Assembly: GCA_037133095.1 (NCBI GenBank)
Contig: JBAXOT010000024.1
Location: 1-27,560 of the forward strand
Direction: 5' to 3'
Length of the DNA stretch: 27,560 nt
From: CAIMZW01 sp037133095
GTDB taxonomy: Bacteria > Actinomycetota > Actinomycetes > Nanopelagicales > Nanopelagicaceae
The notes under the pieces are model-generated. The model was not told the origin of the DNA and did not search any database. It worked only from the letters and a program-made list of their open reading frames with translations. The stretch's first letter is position 1. Each line of letters opens with the position of its first letter. The position numbers and the translations under genes were made by a program. Below, in pieces: positions 15,607 to 24,112 of the stretch.

Positions 15607-17820
15607 TTAACCTTTATCCAAGAAAGTTGCTTTCTCTTCTATCTTTAACTGTGCGACTTCATTTGCCAACTGTGGCCAGCGAGCAAGTGCAGGATCTTGA
15701 GAAATCATGGTGCGGGCGACTTCGCGTGACCGCTCAATGAGCGCCTCGTCTCGCAACACCCGCAACAGCCTCAAATGTGATCTCGTTCCCGACTGGGCTT
15801 TTCCGAGAACGTCACCTTCACGTCGTTGATCAAGATCTATTCGTGACAATTCAAAGCCATCTAGCGTGCTGGCAACAGCCTCGAGGCGAGCCATGGCTGG
15901 TGAGTTTTCGGGTGCTTGCGATACCAATAGGCATAGACCTGGAACCGTTCCGCGACCAACACGTCCACGCATTTGGTGCAACTGGGAAACACCAAAACGA
16001 TCGGCATCCATGATTACCATCATTGAAGCGTTCGGAACATCCATTCCGACTTCAATAACGGTTGTGGCAACAAGTACGTCGATTTCTCCAGAACTAAAGG
16101 CATCCATGGTTGCGTCTTTTTCATCGCTGGGAAGTCGACCGTGGACTACGGCAACTTTAAGACCTTTCAATGCGCCAGTGGCCAACTCAGGAGCAAGGTC
16201 TTCTACGGCGGTCATCTTCTCAGTGGACTTTTCCAATTCATCGCCAACAAGGTCGCCCATGAGCACAGCCATCGCTCGATCGCGGTCGGAAATCTTTGTC
16301 GTATTTTCACTCTCTTGGCTTGAAATACGCGGCGCTACCACATACACCTGATGGCCCTTCGCTACCTCTTCGCGCACTCGCGTCCAAGCACGATCGAGAA
16401 AATGAGGCTTAGCGATAACTGAAACGACATGTGTCCTAATCGGCGAACGACCCGAAGGGAGTTGCCGCAAGGTAGAAATATCGAGGTCGCCAAATATCGT
16501 CATAGCGACGGTACGCGGAATTGGGGTCGCTGTCATGACGAGCAAATGTGGCGGCAATTTGGCTTTCATTCGAAGAGAATCTCGTTGTTCGACACCGAAT
16601 CGGTGCTGTTCGTCGATAACTATTAAACCGAGATCAAAAAATTCCACACCTTCACTCAGCAGTGCATGAGTACCAATAACAATCCCGGCCTGCCCCGTTG
16701 CAATTGATTCTAGGGCGTTCCGCCTTGCCACTGCCGAAAGCGATCCAGTAAGGAGCGTTATTTGGGTACCGTCATTGTCACCATCAAGAGTTCCGGCGCG
16801 ACCCATTGGTCCAAGCAGGGCGCGAAATGTTTTTGCATGTTGCGCCGCCAAAACTTCTGTCGGTGCTAGCAACGCGGCTTGCCCGCCCGAGTCAACGACG
16901 GCGAGCATGGCACGCAGCGAAATAATGGTCTTTCCGCTGCCGACCTCGCCTTGAAGTAACCGATGCATAGGGTGTGGTTTTCGCATATCGAAATTAATCT
17001 CAGCAGCGACTTCGATTTGTCCTTGTGTCAGCGTGAAGGGAAGCGCCGCATCTAACCGCGCCAGCAAACCACCATCTCGTTGCACACGAGGCGTCGCCGG
17101 CAACTCGGAAATTTCGGCCCTGCGTTGGGCCAAAACCAACTGCAAAAGCAGCGCTTCATCAAAAGTCAGCCGCTCACGTGCTCGATCTGCAACAGCGAGA
17201 TCAGTGGGTTGATGAATATTTCGAAATGCTTCTTGTAGCGAGGGGTAATGCAAGCTTTCGGCGATCTCGTTCGGGAGGTAGTCCGGAATTTCTGCCAGCG
17301 AATCCAGGGTCAACGCGAGGCATTGCGATAGTTTCCACGAGGGCAATTTAGATGTGGCTGGATACACGGGCAGGTATTTGCCAGCAAATTCCGAAATCGC
17401 CGCGTCCACATCATTTCCATCCGGGATGAGTTGATAATCCGGGTGCGAGAGTTGGCGCTTGCCGTTGAAGAGTCCGATTTTGCCGGCGAAGAGACCTGTT
17501 CGCCCGACGTGGAGTTCCTTTTCACGCCAGACCTGATTAAAAAATGATATGTACAGCGATGATGATCCATCGGTCACGGTCGCCTCAAGAATCGTTCGAC
17601 CTTTGACTCGCCACTGCCGAACCGCGGATATTTCCGCCAAAACCGTGACTTCATCACCCTCGGCGAGCGCAGAAATATCGCTCAGTTCGCCCCTTACTGC
17701 GTAACGGCGGGGGTAATGACGGAGCAAATCGCCAACGATGGACATTCCGAAGCCGTTGGCCAGCGCTTTGGCAGTGCGGTCGCCAAGAACCGCGGTGAGT
17801 TTGGTGTTTAAATCTGCCAC
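15607..17820 (-). CDS. recG: ATP-dependent DNA helicase RecG
   Basis: RecG reverses stalled replication forks and migrates Holliday junctions. It has an N-terminal wedge/OB domain (about 55-160), then helicase motifs: Walker A GEVGSGKT near residue 292, DEQHRFGV near 402, MTATPIPRT, and a C-terminal helicase domain with the QMRGRVGRG motif. The start is taken as GTG at 17820 (VADLNTKLTAVLGDRTAKAL), which aligns with the family N-terminus and has GGGAAAG upstream; it gives 737 residues. An ATG at 17913 would add 31 unfamiliar residues and is less likely. It is divergent from rpmB, with about 158 bases between them, and is followed closely by rsmD. Confidence 0.95.
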   Translation of the reverse strand: MADLNTKLTAVLGDRTAKALANGFGMSIVGDLLRHYPRRYAVRGELSDISALAEGDEVTVLAEISAVRQWRVKGRTILEATVTDGSSSLYISFFNQVWREKELHVGRTGLFAGKIGLFNGKRQLSHPDYQLIPDGNDVDAAISEFAGKYLPVYPATSKLPSWKLSQCLALTLDSLAEIPDYLPNEIAESLHYPSLQEAFRNIHQPTDLAVADRARERLTFDEALLLQLVLAQRRAEISELPATPRVQRDGGLLARLDAALPFTLTQGQIEVAAEINFDMRKPHPMHRLLQGEVGSGKTIISLRAMLAVVDSGGQAALLAPTEVLAAQHAKTFRALLGPMGRAGTLDGDNDGTQITLLTGSLSAVARRNALESIATGQAGIVIGTHALLSEGVEFFDLGLIVIDEQHRFGVEQRDSLRMKAKLPPHLLVMTATPIPRTVAMTIFGDLDISTLRQLPSGRSPIRTHVVSVIAKPHFLDRAWTRVREEVAKGHQVYVVAPRISSQESENTTKISDRDRAMAVLMGDLVGDELEKSTEKMTAVEDLAPELATGALKGLKVAVVHGRLPSDEKDATMDAFSSGEIDVLVATTVIEVGMDVPNASMMVIMDADRFGVSQLHQMRGRVGRGTVPGLCLLVSQAPENSPAMARLEAVASTLDGFELSRIDLDQRREGDVLGKAQSGTRSHLRLLRVLRDEALIERSREVARTMISQDPALARWPQLANEVAQLKIEEKATFLDKG

Positions 17821-17978
17821 ACCGCTATCTTTCCCGCTTCCTCGGCTTTTAGCGCCATTTGAGCCTCGCGCAACCCCGAGAAGAGCACAAAGATGGCCTG
17901 ACCGATTAGCCATTTAGTGGGCTTTGGCGGTAATCTTCGGCAGTTCAGTACACCAATTTCGATTTAAGGGAGTTCACC

Positions 17979-18164
17979 GTGGCTTCAAACTGCGATATCT
18001 GCGGCAAGGGACCTAGCTTCGGCAATAACGTCTCCCACTCAATGCGTAAGACCCGTCGTCGCTGGAATCCAAATATCCAACGCGTACGTACCCTGGTCGC
18101 TGGCACACCAAAGCGTCAGAATGTCTGCTCTTCTTGCCTGAAGGCTGGAAAAGTTTCGCGCTAG
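17979..18164 (+). CDS. rpmB: 50S ribosomal protein L28
   Basis: L28 is a large-subunit ribosomal protein. The 61 residues read MASNCDICGKGPSFGNNVSH, then the basic MRKTRRRWNPNIQ core, then NVCSSCLKAG. Two CxxC pairs (5/8 and 50/53) mark the zinc-binding form. The start is GTG at 17979 with AAGGGAG seven bases upstream. It is a lone plus-strand gene between minus-strand recG and thiL, so it must have its own promoter in the 158-base gap, though I could not fix one. A short imperfect hairpin with no T-run lies between its stop and the convergent thiL end. Confidence 0.96.
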   Translation: MASNCDICGKGPSFGNNVSHSMRKTRRRWNPNIQRVRTLVAGTPKRQNVCSSCLKAGKVSR

Positions 18165-18193
18165 TTTGTCAGAATCAGTGGGTCTTAGACCTG

Positions 18194-19135
18194 CTAAGTA
18201 AAATGGTGAAACCCGCTCTGTGGCAATGAGGTCCCCTCAATCTCAACACCTTGGCCACTTGTCGTGCTTCCAATGACCCACACCCCGTCGGGCAACTGCG
18301 TTTCAACTTTTTTCGTACCCAAGAAGGCGTGATCTTCACCCCCACCGAGAATCCACTCCCAAACATCAATCTCTAGCTGCAACGCCAACGCCGCCAATTG
18401 CTGAAACTCGGGAATTGCCTCTAATAACTTACTTTCGATGCGGAATTTAATTGCCGAAGATTTTGATAGGTGGCCGAGTTCAGAGACCAGACCATCGCTG
18501 ACATCGATTAAAGAATGTATTCCAGCCTCTGCCATGGATCGTGCCTTGTCGTATCTCACGACCGGTTTGCGGTGACTTTCGCGCGCACGTAGCGCTGGTG
18601 GTGATGTGAGCGAACTCCCACTCTGGAGCAGCGAAAGCCCAGCTGCCGACCACCCAGGTAAATCCGAAATGATTATCTGGTCACCGACTTGAGCACCGGA
18701 TCGCGTAATCGGCAGCGCCGAAGTTCCGATAGCAGTAATAGAAAGCACGATGTTCGCCGAACGCGACAAATCGCCTCCTATAGCAACCGCCCCAACTAAG
18801 TCACATTCAGAACGGATGCCTTGCGCCAACTCTCGTACTTCGGCTACTGAAATATTGTGAGGCAGGGCTGCAGTCACCAATATGTAACTTGGAACGCCGC
18901 CCATGGCATATATGTCTGCGAAATTGGCCGCTGCAACTTTTGCTCCGATGTCGAAAAGCCCACTCCAATCTCGTCGAAAATGGGTGCCTTCGACAGCCAT
19001 GTCTGCAACGGCAATTTGGTTTTGCGCCGCCACTCGAATAACGGCGCCATCATCGCCAATTCCCAACCGGATATCTGGGCGTGGGTTGGCAAAGATCGCC
19101 GCGATGGCTGATATCAGATCACCTTCCGTTGCCAT
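18194..19135 (-). CDS. thiL: Thiamine-monophosphate kinase
   Basis: ThiL phosphorylates thiamine monophosphate to thiamine pyrophosphate, the last step of cofactor synthesis. The 313 residues show the PurM-like fold with LGIGDDGAVI (24-33), ADMAVEGTHFRRDW, AANFADIYAMGG and the ISVAEVRELAQGI region. IDVSDGLVSELGHL and ILGGGEDHAFLGT follow in the C-terminal half. All ATP and Mg sites expected of the family appear present. The ATG is preceded by AAGGG. In many actinobacteria thiL lies between rpmB and an Lrp/AsnC-type gene, as here. It is divergent from the next gene, with a 134-base gap in which no convincing promoter was seen. Confidence 0.95.
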   Translation of the reverse strand: MATEGDLISAIAAIFANPRPDIRLGIGDDGAVIRVAAQNQIAVADMAVEGTHFRRDWSGLFDIGAKVAAANFADIYAMGGVPSYILVTAALPHNISVAEVRELAQGIRSECDLVGAVAIGGDLSRSANIVLSITAIGTSALPITRSGAQVGDQIIISDLPGWSAAGLSLLQSGSSLTSPPALRARESHRKPVVRYDKARSMAEAGIHSLIDVSDGLVSELGHLSKSSAIKFRIESKLLEAIPEFQQLAALALQLEIDVWEWILGGGEDHAFLGTKKVETQLPDGVWVIGSTTSGQGVEIEGTSLPQSGFHHFT

Positions 19136-19269
19136 ATCCCTTACCTTTCCGGGAGAAAAAACGTCTTACCAATTGCCAAGATTAAGCGGTAGCCTAGAAG
19201 CCTACTGAGCCGCAGCGTTGCGATTTTTTACTTAGCATTTTCCATCGTTTCATAAAAGGAGCACCCACG

Positions 19270-19506
19270 ATGTCAGTTCAGGCATACATCCTCATTCAGA
19301 CCGAAGTTGGCAAGGCCTCAAGCGTGGCGAAGGCCGTTTCCGCTATTTCAGGTGTCACCCTGGCTGAAGGCGTAACGGGACCTTACGACGTCATCATGCG
19401 GGCCGAAGCCCCAAGCATGGAAGATTTCGGGCGAGTTATTCTTTCCAAGGTTCAAGTTGTACCAGGAATCACCCGAACCCTTACCTGTCCGGTGACCACC
19501 TACTAA
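19270..19506 (+). CDS. Standalone Lrp/AsnC ligand-binding (RAM) domain protein
   Basis: This 78-residue protein consists only of the RAM domain, the small-molecule binding and oligomerising half of Lrp/AsnC regulators, with no DNA-binding helix-turn-helix. The pattern QAYILIQTEVGKASSVAKAV, then ISGVTLAEGVTGPYDVIMRA, and the ending PGITRTLTCPVT are typical. The start is ATG with AAAGGAG eight bases upstream. Such proteins bind amino acids and may modulate full Lrp proteins or act alone; the partner is unknown. A similar gene lies beside thiL in Streptomyces (recalled), so it belongs to the conserved backbone rather than to the kinase operon 96 bases downstream. Confidence 0.88.
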   Translation: MSVQAYILIQTEVGKASSVAKAVSAISGVTLAEGVTGPYDVIMRAEAPSMEDFGRVILSKVQVVPGITRTLTCPVTTY

Positions 19507-19528
19507 TCAGATCGAGTCACACGAGGTC

Positions 19529-19550
19529 TCCGTCAGGAATCCGTTAGGAA
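19529..19550 (+). promoter_or_regulatory. 11-bp tandem direct repeat, probable response-regulator site
   Basis: TCCGTCAGGAA and TCCGTTAGGAA stand head to tail with an exact 11-base period and 10 of 11 positions identical. A weaker unit sharing AGG in the same phase lies just before them. Tandem half-sites at 11 bp are the usual binding pattern of OmpR/PhoB/KdpE-type regulators. The repeat ends 52 bases before the kinase ATG, which suits activation or autoregulation by the KdpE-like protein encoded downstream. A TAACGT element at 19587-19592 could be the -10. Confidence 0.55.
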
Positions 19551-19602
19551 ATCCAGCTTCTTTGGGCGCGGTTCTTCGTCGTGCCTTAACGTTAATACCA
19601 CC

Positions 19603-21042
19603 ATGAAAACGGCACACTCGGCTTCGAAGTACTTGTCCGTAGGTAGATCGATTCTGATTCTCTTTGTGGTCTTGCCACTCATTAACCTCGCACTGGCGCA
19701 TTTCAGGAAAAGTTTTAACCTCACAACCAATACCTTGATTCTGCTGATTGTGACGATGACGATTGCCGTTATAAGTCCGATCTGGATTACGGTAATCAGC
19801 GCACTCGAGAATTTCATATTTTTGAACTATCTCTTCACGCCACCATTTCACACCTTGGAAATCAGCAATCGGGATGACTTGATCGCGCTCTTGGTTTATC
19901 TCGGTGTGAGCATCAGCGCCTCCTTAATCCTTCAAAAGTTGAAGTTGCGAACTGCAAGATTGAGGCAGTTATCAGCCGAAGGGCTATTTCTCTCCAACCT
20001 TGCCAACGCCATCATCCGCGGTCACAACTCCATCGATGAGATTCTCAAAAACTCTAGGTCTACTTTTGGCCTAGAAAATTTAGTAATTCTCCGAAAGATT
20101 TCTAGACCTACTGGCCTCGAATACGAAGTCGTGTATGGCACCAGCAAAACCCTCAATCAATCACAAACCGACTCGGAGATCATTCTCAATTCCGAGTATT
20201 CACTTCTTGCTGAACCACCAATCCGCGATGCGGCACTTCGAAATCTGGTCACAACTTTTGGTTCGCAAATTCTGATCCTCTTGGAACGAGAAATCTTTGA
20301 AAGTAATGAGAGGGCTCTTTCAGATATTCGCCAAACCGATCACATGCGGGTCGCACTTCTCAATGCAGTCAGTCATGATTTACGCGGCCCACTTGCTTCT
20401 TCTAAGGCAGCCATTTCAAGTTTAAAGAATCGAGATGTCGAGTGGACAAAACTCGACCAAGCGGATCTATTGGAGTCAGCCAGCAACTCCATCGATCAAT
20501 TGACGCATCTCATCGAGAATTTGTTGGATATGAGCCGACTGGAATCAGATTCCATTTCGCTGAATTGGCGAAATCTCGGTGTCGAGGATTTGGTCTCCTC
20601 GGCAATCAATTATGTGAAACCAGATCCAGATTCGATAGCCATCGAAATGGCGCCCGATCTCTCTCCACTCATGGGAGATCCCATTCTCATCGAGCGGATT
20701 CTGGCCAACCTCATTGAGAATGCGCTGCGGCATACTCCAGAGCACACTCCGATCTCGATCAACGCATCCGAAACCGACGGTTCCATTCACATTAGAGTTA
20801 TTGATCACGGCAAAGGCATCGCACCAAAAGATCGCGGCCGAGTCTTCACCCCATTCCAACGGTTGGGCGATCGTGACAACTCAACTGGAGTTGGTCTTGG
20901 GCTGGCTATTGTCAAAGGTTTCACCGAACTCATGGGTGGAAAAATCGAACTGGAAGAGACTTCCGGTGGCGGACTCACCGCAGTCTTGAGTTTTCCCGTC
21001 GGAACCGACGATCACTCATCGGTTCTCGAGGAGAAACCATGA
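19603..21042 (+). CDS. KdpD-like sensor histidine kinase lacking the N-terminal KdpD domain
   Basis: This is a membrane histidine kinase of 479 residues. Four closely packed membrane helices (about 13-110) form a DUF4118-type block like the KdpD core. A GAF-like region (about 125-230) follows, then HisKA with the H-box LLNAVSHDLRGPL (phospho-accepting His258) and HATPase with N-box LIENALRHTP, DHGKGI (401-406) and GVGLGLAIV (429-437). Classical KdpD has about 400 extra N-terminal residues (KdpD and USP domains) that are absent here, so sensing must rely on the membrane/GAF parts. No ribosome site is visible, and a -10-like TAACGT lies ten bases before the ATG, so the message may be leaderless. 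It overlaps the regulator gene by four bases (ATGA). Confidence 0.9.
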   Translation: MKTAHSASKYLSVGRSILILFVVLPLINLALAHFRKSFNLTTNTLILLIVTMTIAVISPIWITVISALENFIFLNYLFTPPFHTLEISNRDDLIALLVYLGVSISASLILQKLKLRTARLRQLSAEGLFLSNLANAIIRGHNSIDEILKNSRSTFGLENLVILRKISRPTGLEYEVVYGTSKTLNQSQTDSEIILNSEYSLLAEPPIRDAALRNLVTTFGSQILILLEREIFESNERALSDIRQTDHMRVALLNAVSHDLRGPLASSKAAISSLKNRDVEWTKLDQADLLESASNSIDQLTHLIENLLDMSRLESDSISLNWRNLGVEDLVSSAINYVKPDPDSIAIEMAPDLSPLMGDPILIERILANLIENALRHTPEHTPISINASETDGSIHIRVIDHGKGIAPKDRGRVFTPFQRLGDRDNSTGVGLGLAIVKGFTELMGGKIELEETSGGGLTAVLSFPVGTDDHSSVLEEKP

Positions 21043-21755
21043 TTGACTCCGGAAAGAAATGCATTCTCATTGTTGAAGATCATTTGGAAATTGTCAGAAC
21101 TCTGGTCATGAACTTCCGAGCCCGTGGCTATTTAACTTTGGCGGCATCTGATGCAAAATCCGCCTTCGCCCTACTTTCCGAGGCAAAACCCGATGCCGTG
21201 ATTCTTGATTTGGGCTTGCCCGATATGGATGGTTTGGATGTCATCACCCAAACTCGAAGTTGGAGCAGCATTCCTATCCTGGTTCTCTCTGGCCGCACTG
21301 AGCTCGATAAGAAATTGAGTGCGCTGAAATCTGGAGCGGATGACTACATCTCTAAACCATTTGATATTGACGAACTTGTGGCTCGAGTAGAAGCAGTCTT
21401 TAGACGAACCCAAAAGAGCGTTGCCTCACCACAGTTTTTATTAGGGGCTTGGAAGGTCGATCTCAGCAAGCACACGATCACGGATATCAAGAAAAATCTT
21501 CCAGACCTGCATTTAACACCAATCGAATGGCGACTCCTGGAATATTTACTTCAACGTGCGGGAAGCTTGGTTTCCCAGCGGGAACTTCTGCAAAACGTTT
21601 GGGGCGCTTCGTATGAAATCGAAACAAATTACCTGCGACTCTTTATCAGCCAACTCAGAAAGAAAATTGAACCCGTACCTCAATTGCCAAAATACCTACT
21701 AACCGAGCCTGGCGTTGGTTACCGCATTATTGCCAAACAGGTAGAAACGAACTAA
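21039..21755 (+). CDS. KdpE-like response regulator (OmpR family)
   Basis: This is a two-domain transcription factor of 238 residues. The receiver domain (about 8-122) has the acidic pair Glu13-Asp14, phospho-acceptor Asp57 in VILDLGLPDMDG, Ser84 and Lys106 in ISKPF. The C-terminal winged helix (about 130-235) contains LHLTPIEWRLLEYLLQRAG, LVSQRELLQNVWG and ETNYLRLFISQLRKKIEP, which resemble KdpE more than other OmpR-family members. The ATG lies inside the kinase stop (ATGA), so the two proteins are made together. The likely target is the 11-bp tandem repeat at 19529-19550 and hence its own operon, including the transporter eight bases downstream. Confidence 0.92.
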   Translation: MIDSGKKCILIVEDHLEIVRTLVMNFRARGYLTLAASDAKSAFALLSEAKPDAVILDLGLPDMDGLDVITQTRSWSSIPILVLSGRTELDKKLSALKSGADDYISKPFDIDELVARVEAVFRRTQKSVASPQFLLGAWKVDLSKHTITDIKKNLPDLHLTPIEWRLLEYLLQRAGSLVSQRELLQNVWGASYEIETNYLRLFISQLRKKIEPVPQLPKYLLTEPGVGYRIIAKQVETN

Positions 21756-21763
21756 GGATCGCA

Positions 21764-24112
21764 ATGTCAAAGTCATGGATTGATGAATCTCCCACTCCGC
21801 AGGCACTTGTAGAACATGCCCACCTCACAGATCCAGTCAGTTACCGGCTGAAGAAAGCTTTTCTTGGGAGACCCTTAAATCGCCATCTCCTTTCCCACCA
21901 AAAATTATCCAAAGTCTTCGCTTTGGGAATTCTCTCTTCGGATTGCATTTCATCCTCGGCTTACGGAACCGAAAATATCCTTTTCTATTTACTTCCAGCA
22001 TTTGGCTTGGCTGGCTTTTCGATTTTAATGCCAATGACCTTGATCATTCTTGCGGTTCTGGTCGTCGTCACACTCTCGTATCGCGAAGTAGTCATGGTTT
22101 ATACAAAGACCGGTGGTTCTTATGTGGTGGCTCGCGAAAACTTCGGGCCCGTAGTTGCTCAGATCGCTGCCGTGGCATTGATGCTGGACTACATCGTTAC
22201 GGTTGCTGTTCAAACAGCCGCCGGAACTTCGGCGCTGACATCGGCATTTCCCTCTCTGTCGCCATACACGTTAACGATCACGCTCGGCGTCATCGGCCTT
22301 TTGCTGTATGGCAACCTCAAAGGTGTTAAAGAAGCCGGACGTGCCTTTGCCGCACCAACTTATCTTTTTGTCACATCAGTTGCCTTAGTTCTGATTGTCG
22401 GCGGGATCCAACAATTTCGAGGGAAGTTAGCCCATGTCGTGGTCCATTCTGGGAATGTCGGGTTTGGGCATTCCCAACAGCTAATAACTGCAGCCTCGAT
22501 CTTTATTTTGCTCAAGGCATTTGCTAATGGTGGTTCTTCGCTTACCGGTCTAGAAGCGATCTCCAACGGAGTCTCACTTTTCAAATCCCCGGAAGGGGCA
22601 AATGCCCGCCGAACGACTCTGATTATGAGTTGCTTGCTCGGAACTCTCGTTCTTGGTGTTTCTTGGTTTGCCAAGGAGACTCATGCGACTCCTTATAGTT
22701 CCGGTACGCCAACGGTAATTTCCCAAATTGCACAGGTTGTCCTTGGGCAAGGAGCACTGGGGCATCTCCTTTACCTCTTCGTGCAATTTTCCACGATGCT
22801 TATTCTCTACACCGGCGCGAATACTCCTTTCAGCGGCTTCCCCTTCCTCGCTAATTTCATCGCCGAAGATGGCTTTCTCCCCCGCCAATTAACAAAGCGC
22901 GGTCACAGGTTGGTTTTCTCGAATGGAATTTTCTTGTTGGCTATAACCTCCTCAGCCCTTCTGCTCGTCGTAGGTGCGAATGTGGCAAAGTTGGTTGCCT
23001 TCTATGCCATCGGTGTTTTCACTGGTTTTGCGATGGCTGGCTTCGGAATGGCAAAACGAGCCATGACGATGAAGGAGCCAAAGTGGCGACTTCGGGTAGC
23101 GATTAACGGGCTCTCAGGTTCGCTCTCCACAATCATCGTCATCATTTTCGCCGTAGTTAAATTCACCGAAGGTGCCTGGCTCATTGTTGTCATCTTCCCC
23201 GTCGCCACTATGGGGCTTATTCGCCTCAATCGTGAATACCGCAAAGAGGTCGAAGCCTTGGAGATTGATGAACGCGAATCTCGAGTTACATCCATTGCCC
23301 GCCATGATGTCGCCGTGCTCGTGGATTCGGTAGACATCGCAACTGTCGGAGCCATTCGTTATGCAAGAAGTCTTAATCCACGTTCACTTAAAGCGGTTCA
23401 TTTTGTCATTGACGATGCACGAGCTGAAAATATCTCCAAACAATGGGCGCGAAAGAAAGCACTCTCCGATGTCCCGTTAGAAATGGTGGACTGTCCCGAT
23501 CGTAGATTGCCCAATGCGGCTGTCGATTACGCTCTCAGAGCAACATCTGCACCTGACGTTGAACTAACCCTGCTTCTGCCCAGACGCTCGTACTCTTTCG
23601 TTCTGGGCCGAATTCTGCACGACAGAACCGCCGAAGCGATTGCGGCTCCCATTTCGCAACTGACTCGGGTCGTAGCCACCATCGTTCCCTTTGATGTCGA
23701 GAAGATTGTCACTGGCCATACTCTGGAACGTGGTCACATTGATGCCCCAGCGCCTCAACCCCAAATCGTCAAAACTCCAGAATTGCCCGACCTCTCACAT
23801 CTACCTGACTTGCCCGTAAGTCATTACGCAGAAAAATTGCAGTCCATCGGTCAAGCGACTTGGCGCAAGCGAACCCACGTCCGAGGTTTAGTCACATCAA
23901 TCGTTACCGGTGCCTCAGGATCGGCGCCAGAACTCAATGTGGTTATTTGGGATCAGACAGGTGGCATCACCTTGCATTTCTTGGGCAGACGAAGCATCGC
24001 TGGAATTAAGGTCGGCTCCACTATCTGCGCCGAGGGCATGGTCGGTGAGAGCGATGGACACTTAACGATTATGAATCCGTCATATGAAATTATTGCGAAC
24101 TCGGAAAAATAG
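21764..24112 (+). CDS. KimA-like APC transporter with USP-like and OB-fold C-terminal domains
   Basis: This 782-residue membrane protein is probably a K+ importer. The N-terminal half (about 52-488) has about twelve helices and reads RPLNRHLLSHQKLSKVFALG then ILSSDCISSSAYGTE, very close to the KimA (YdaO) family of K+/H+ symporters. Asp60, Tyr67, Thr261 and Glu264 fall where I recall K+-site residues. Residues 512-645 form a USP-like cytoplasmic domain, as in KimA, where it binds cyclic di-AMP. A Pro-rich linker (655-695) leads to an extra OB-fold (698-778, HVRGLVTSIV to MNPSYEII) that KimA lacks. It is the third gene of the kinase-regulator operon, with AAGGATCGCA before the ATG. Generic annotation would be APC amino-acid permease. 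The K+ role is inferred from family and operon. Confidence 0.85.
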   Translation: MSKSWIDESPTPQALVEHAHLTDPVSYRLKKAFLGRPLNRHLLSHQKLSKVFALGILSSDCISSSAYGTENILFYLLPAFGLAGFSILMPMTLIILAVLVVVTLSYREVVMVYTKTGGSYVVARENFGPVVAQIAAVALMLDYIVTVAVQTAAGTSALTSAFPSLSPYTLTITLGVIGLLLYGNLKGVKEAGRAFAAPTYLFVTSVALVLIVGGIQQFRGKLAHVVVHSGNVGFGHSQQLITAASIFILLKAFANGGSSLTGLEAISNGVSLFKSPEGANARRTTLIMSCLLGTLVLGVSWFAKETHATPYSSGTPTVISQIAQVVLGQGALGHLLYLFVQFSTMLILYTGANTPFSGFPFLANFIAEDGFLPRQLTKRGHRLVFSNGIFLLAITSSALLLVVGANVAKLVAFYAIGVFTGFAMAGFGMAKRAMTMKEPKWRLRVAINGLSGSLSTIIVIIFAVVKFTEGAWLIVVIFPVATMGLIRLNREYRKEVEALEIDERESRVTSIARHDVAVLVDSVDIATVGAIRYARSLNPRSLKAVHFVIDDARAENISKQWARKKALSDVPLEMVDCPDRRLPNAAVDYALRATSAPDVELTLLLPRRSYSFVLGRILHDRTAEAIAAPISQLTRVVATIVPFDVEKIVTGHTLERGHIDAPAPQPQIVKTPELPDLSHLPDLPVSHYAEKLQSIGQATWRKRTHVRGLVTSIVTGASGSAPELNVVIWDQTGGITLHFLGRRSIAGIKVGSTICAEGMVGESDGHLTIMNPSYEIIANSEK

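Noticed and set aside
17821..17913. 31-residue N-terminal extension of RecG
   Set aside because: The extra residues have no family similarity; GTG at 17820 with GGGAAAG upstream matches the usual RecG N-terminus.
18170..18193. Shared terminator between rpmB and thiL
   Set aside because: The stem contains two wobble pairs, a 3-base loop and no T-run on either strand.
19136..19269. Promoter elements in the thiL/RAM gap
   Set aside because: TTGCGA and several AT-rich hexamers occur, but no pair has acceptable spacing and sequence together.
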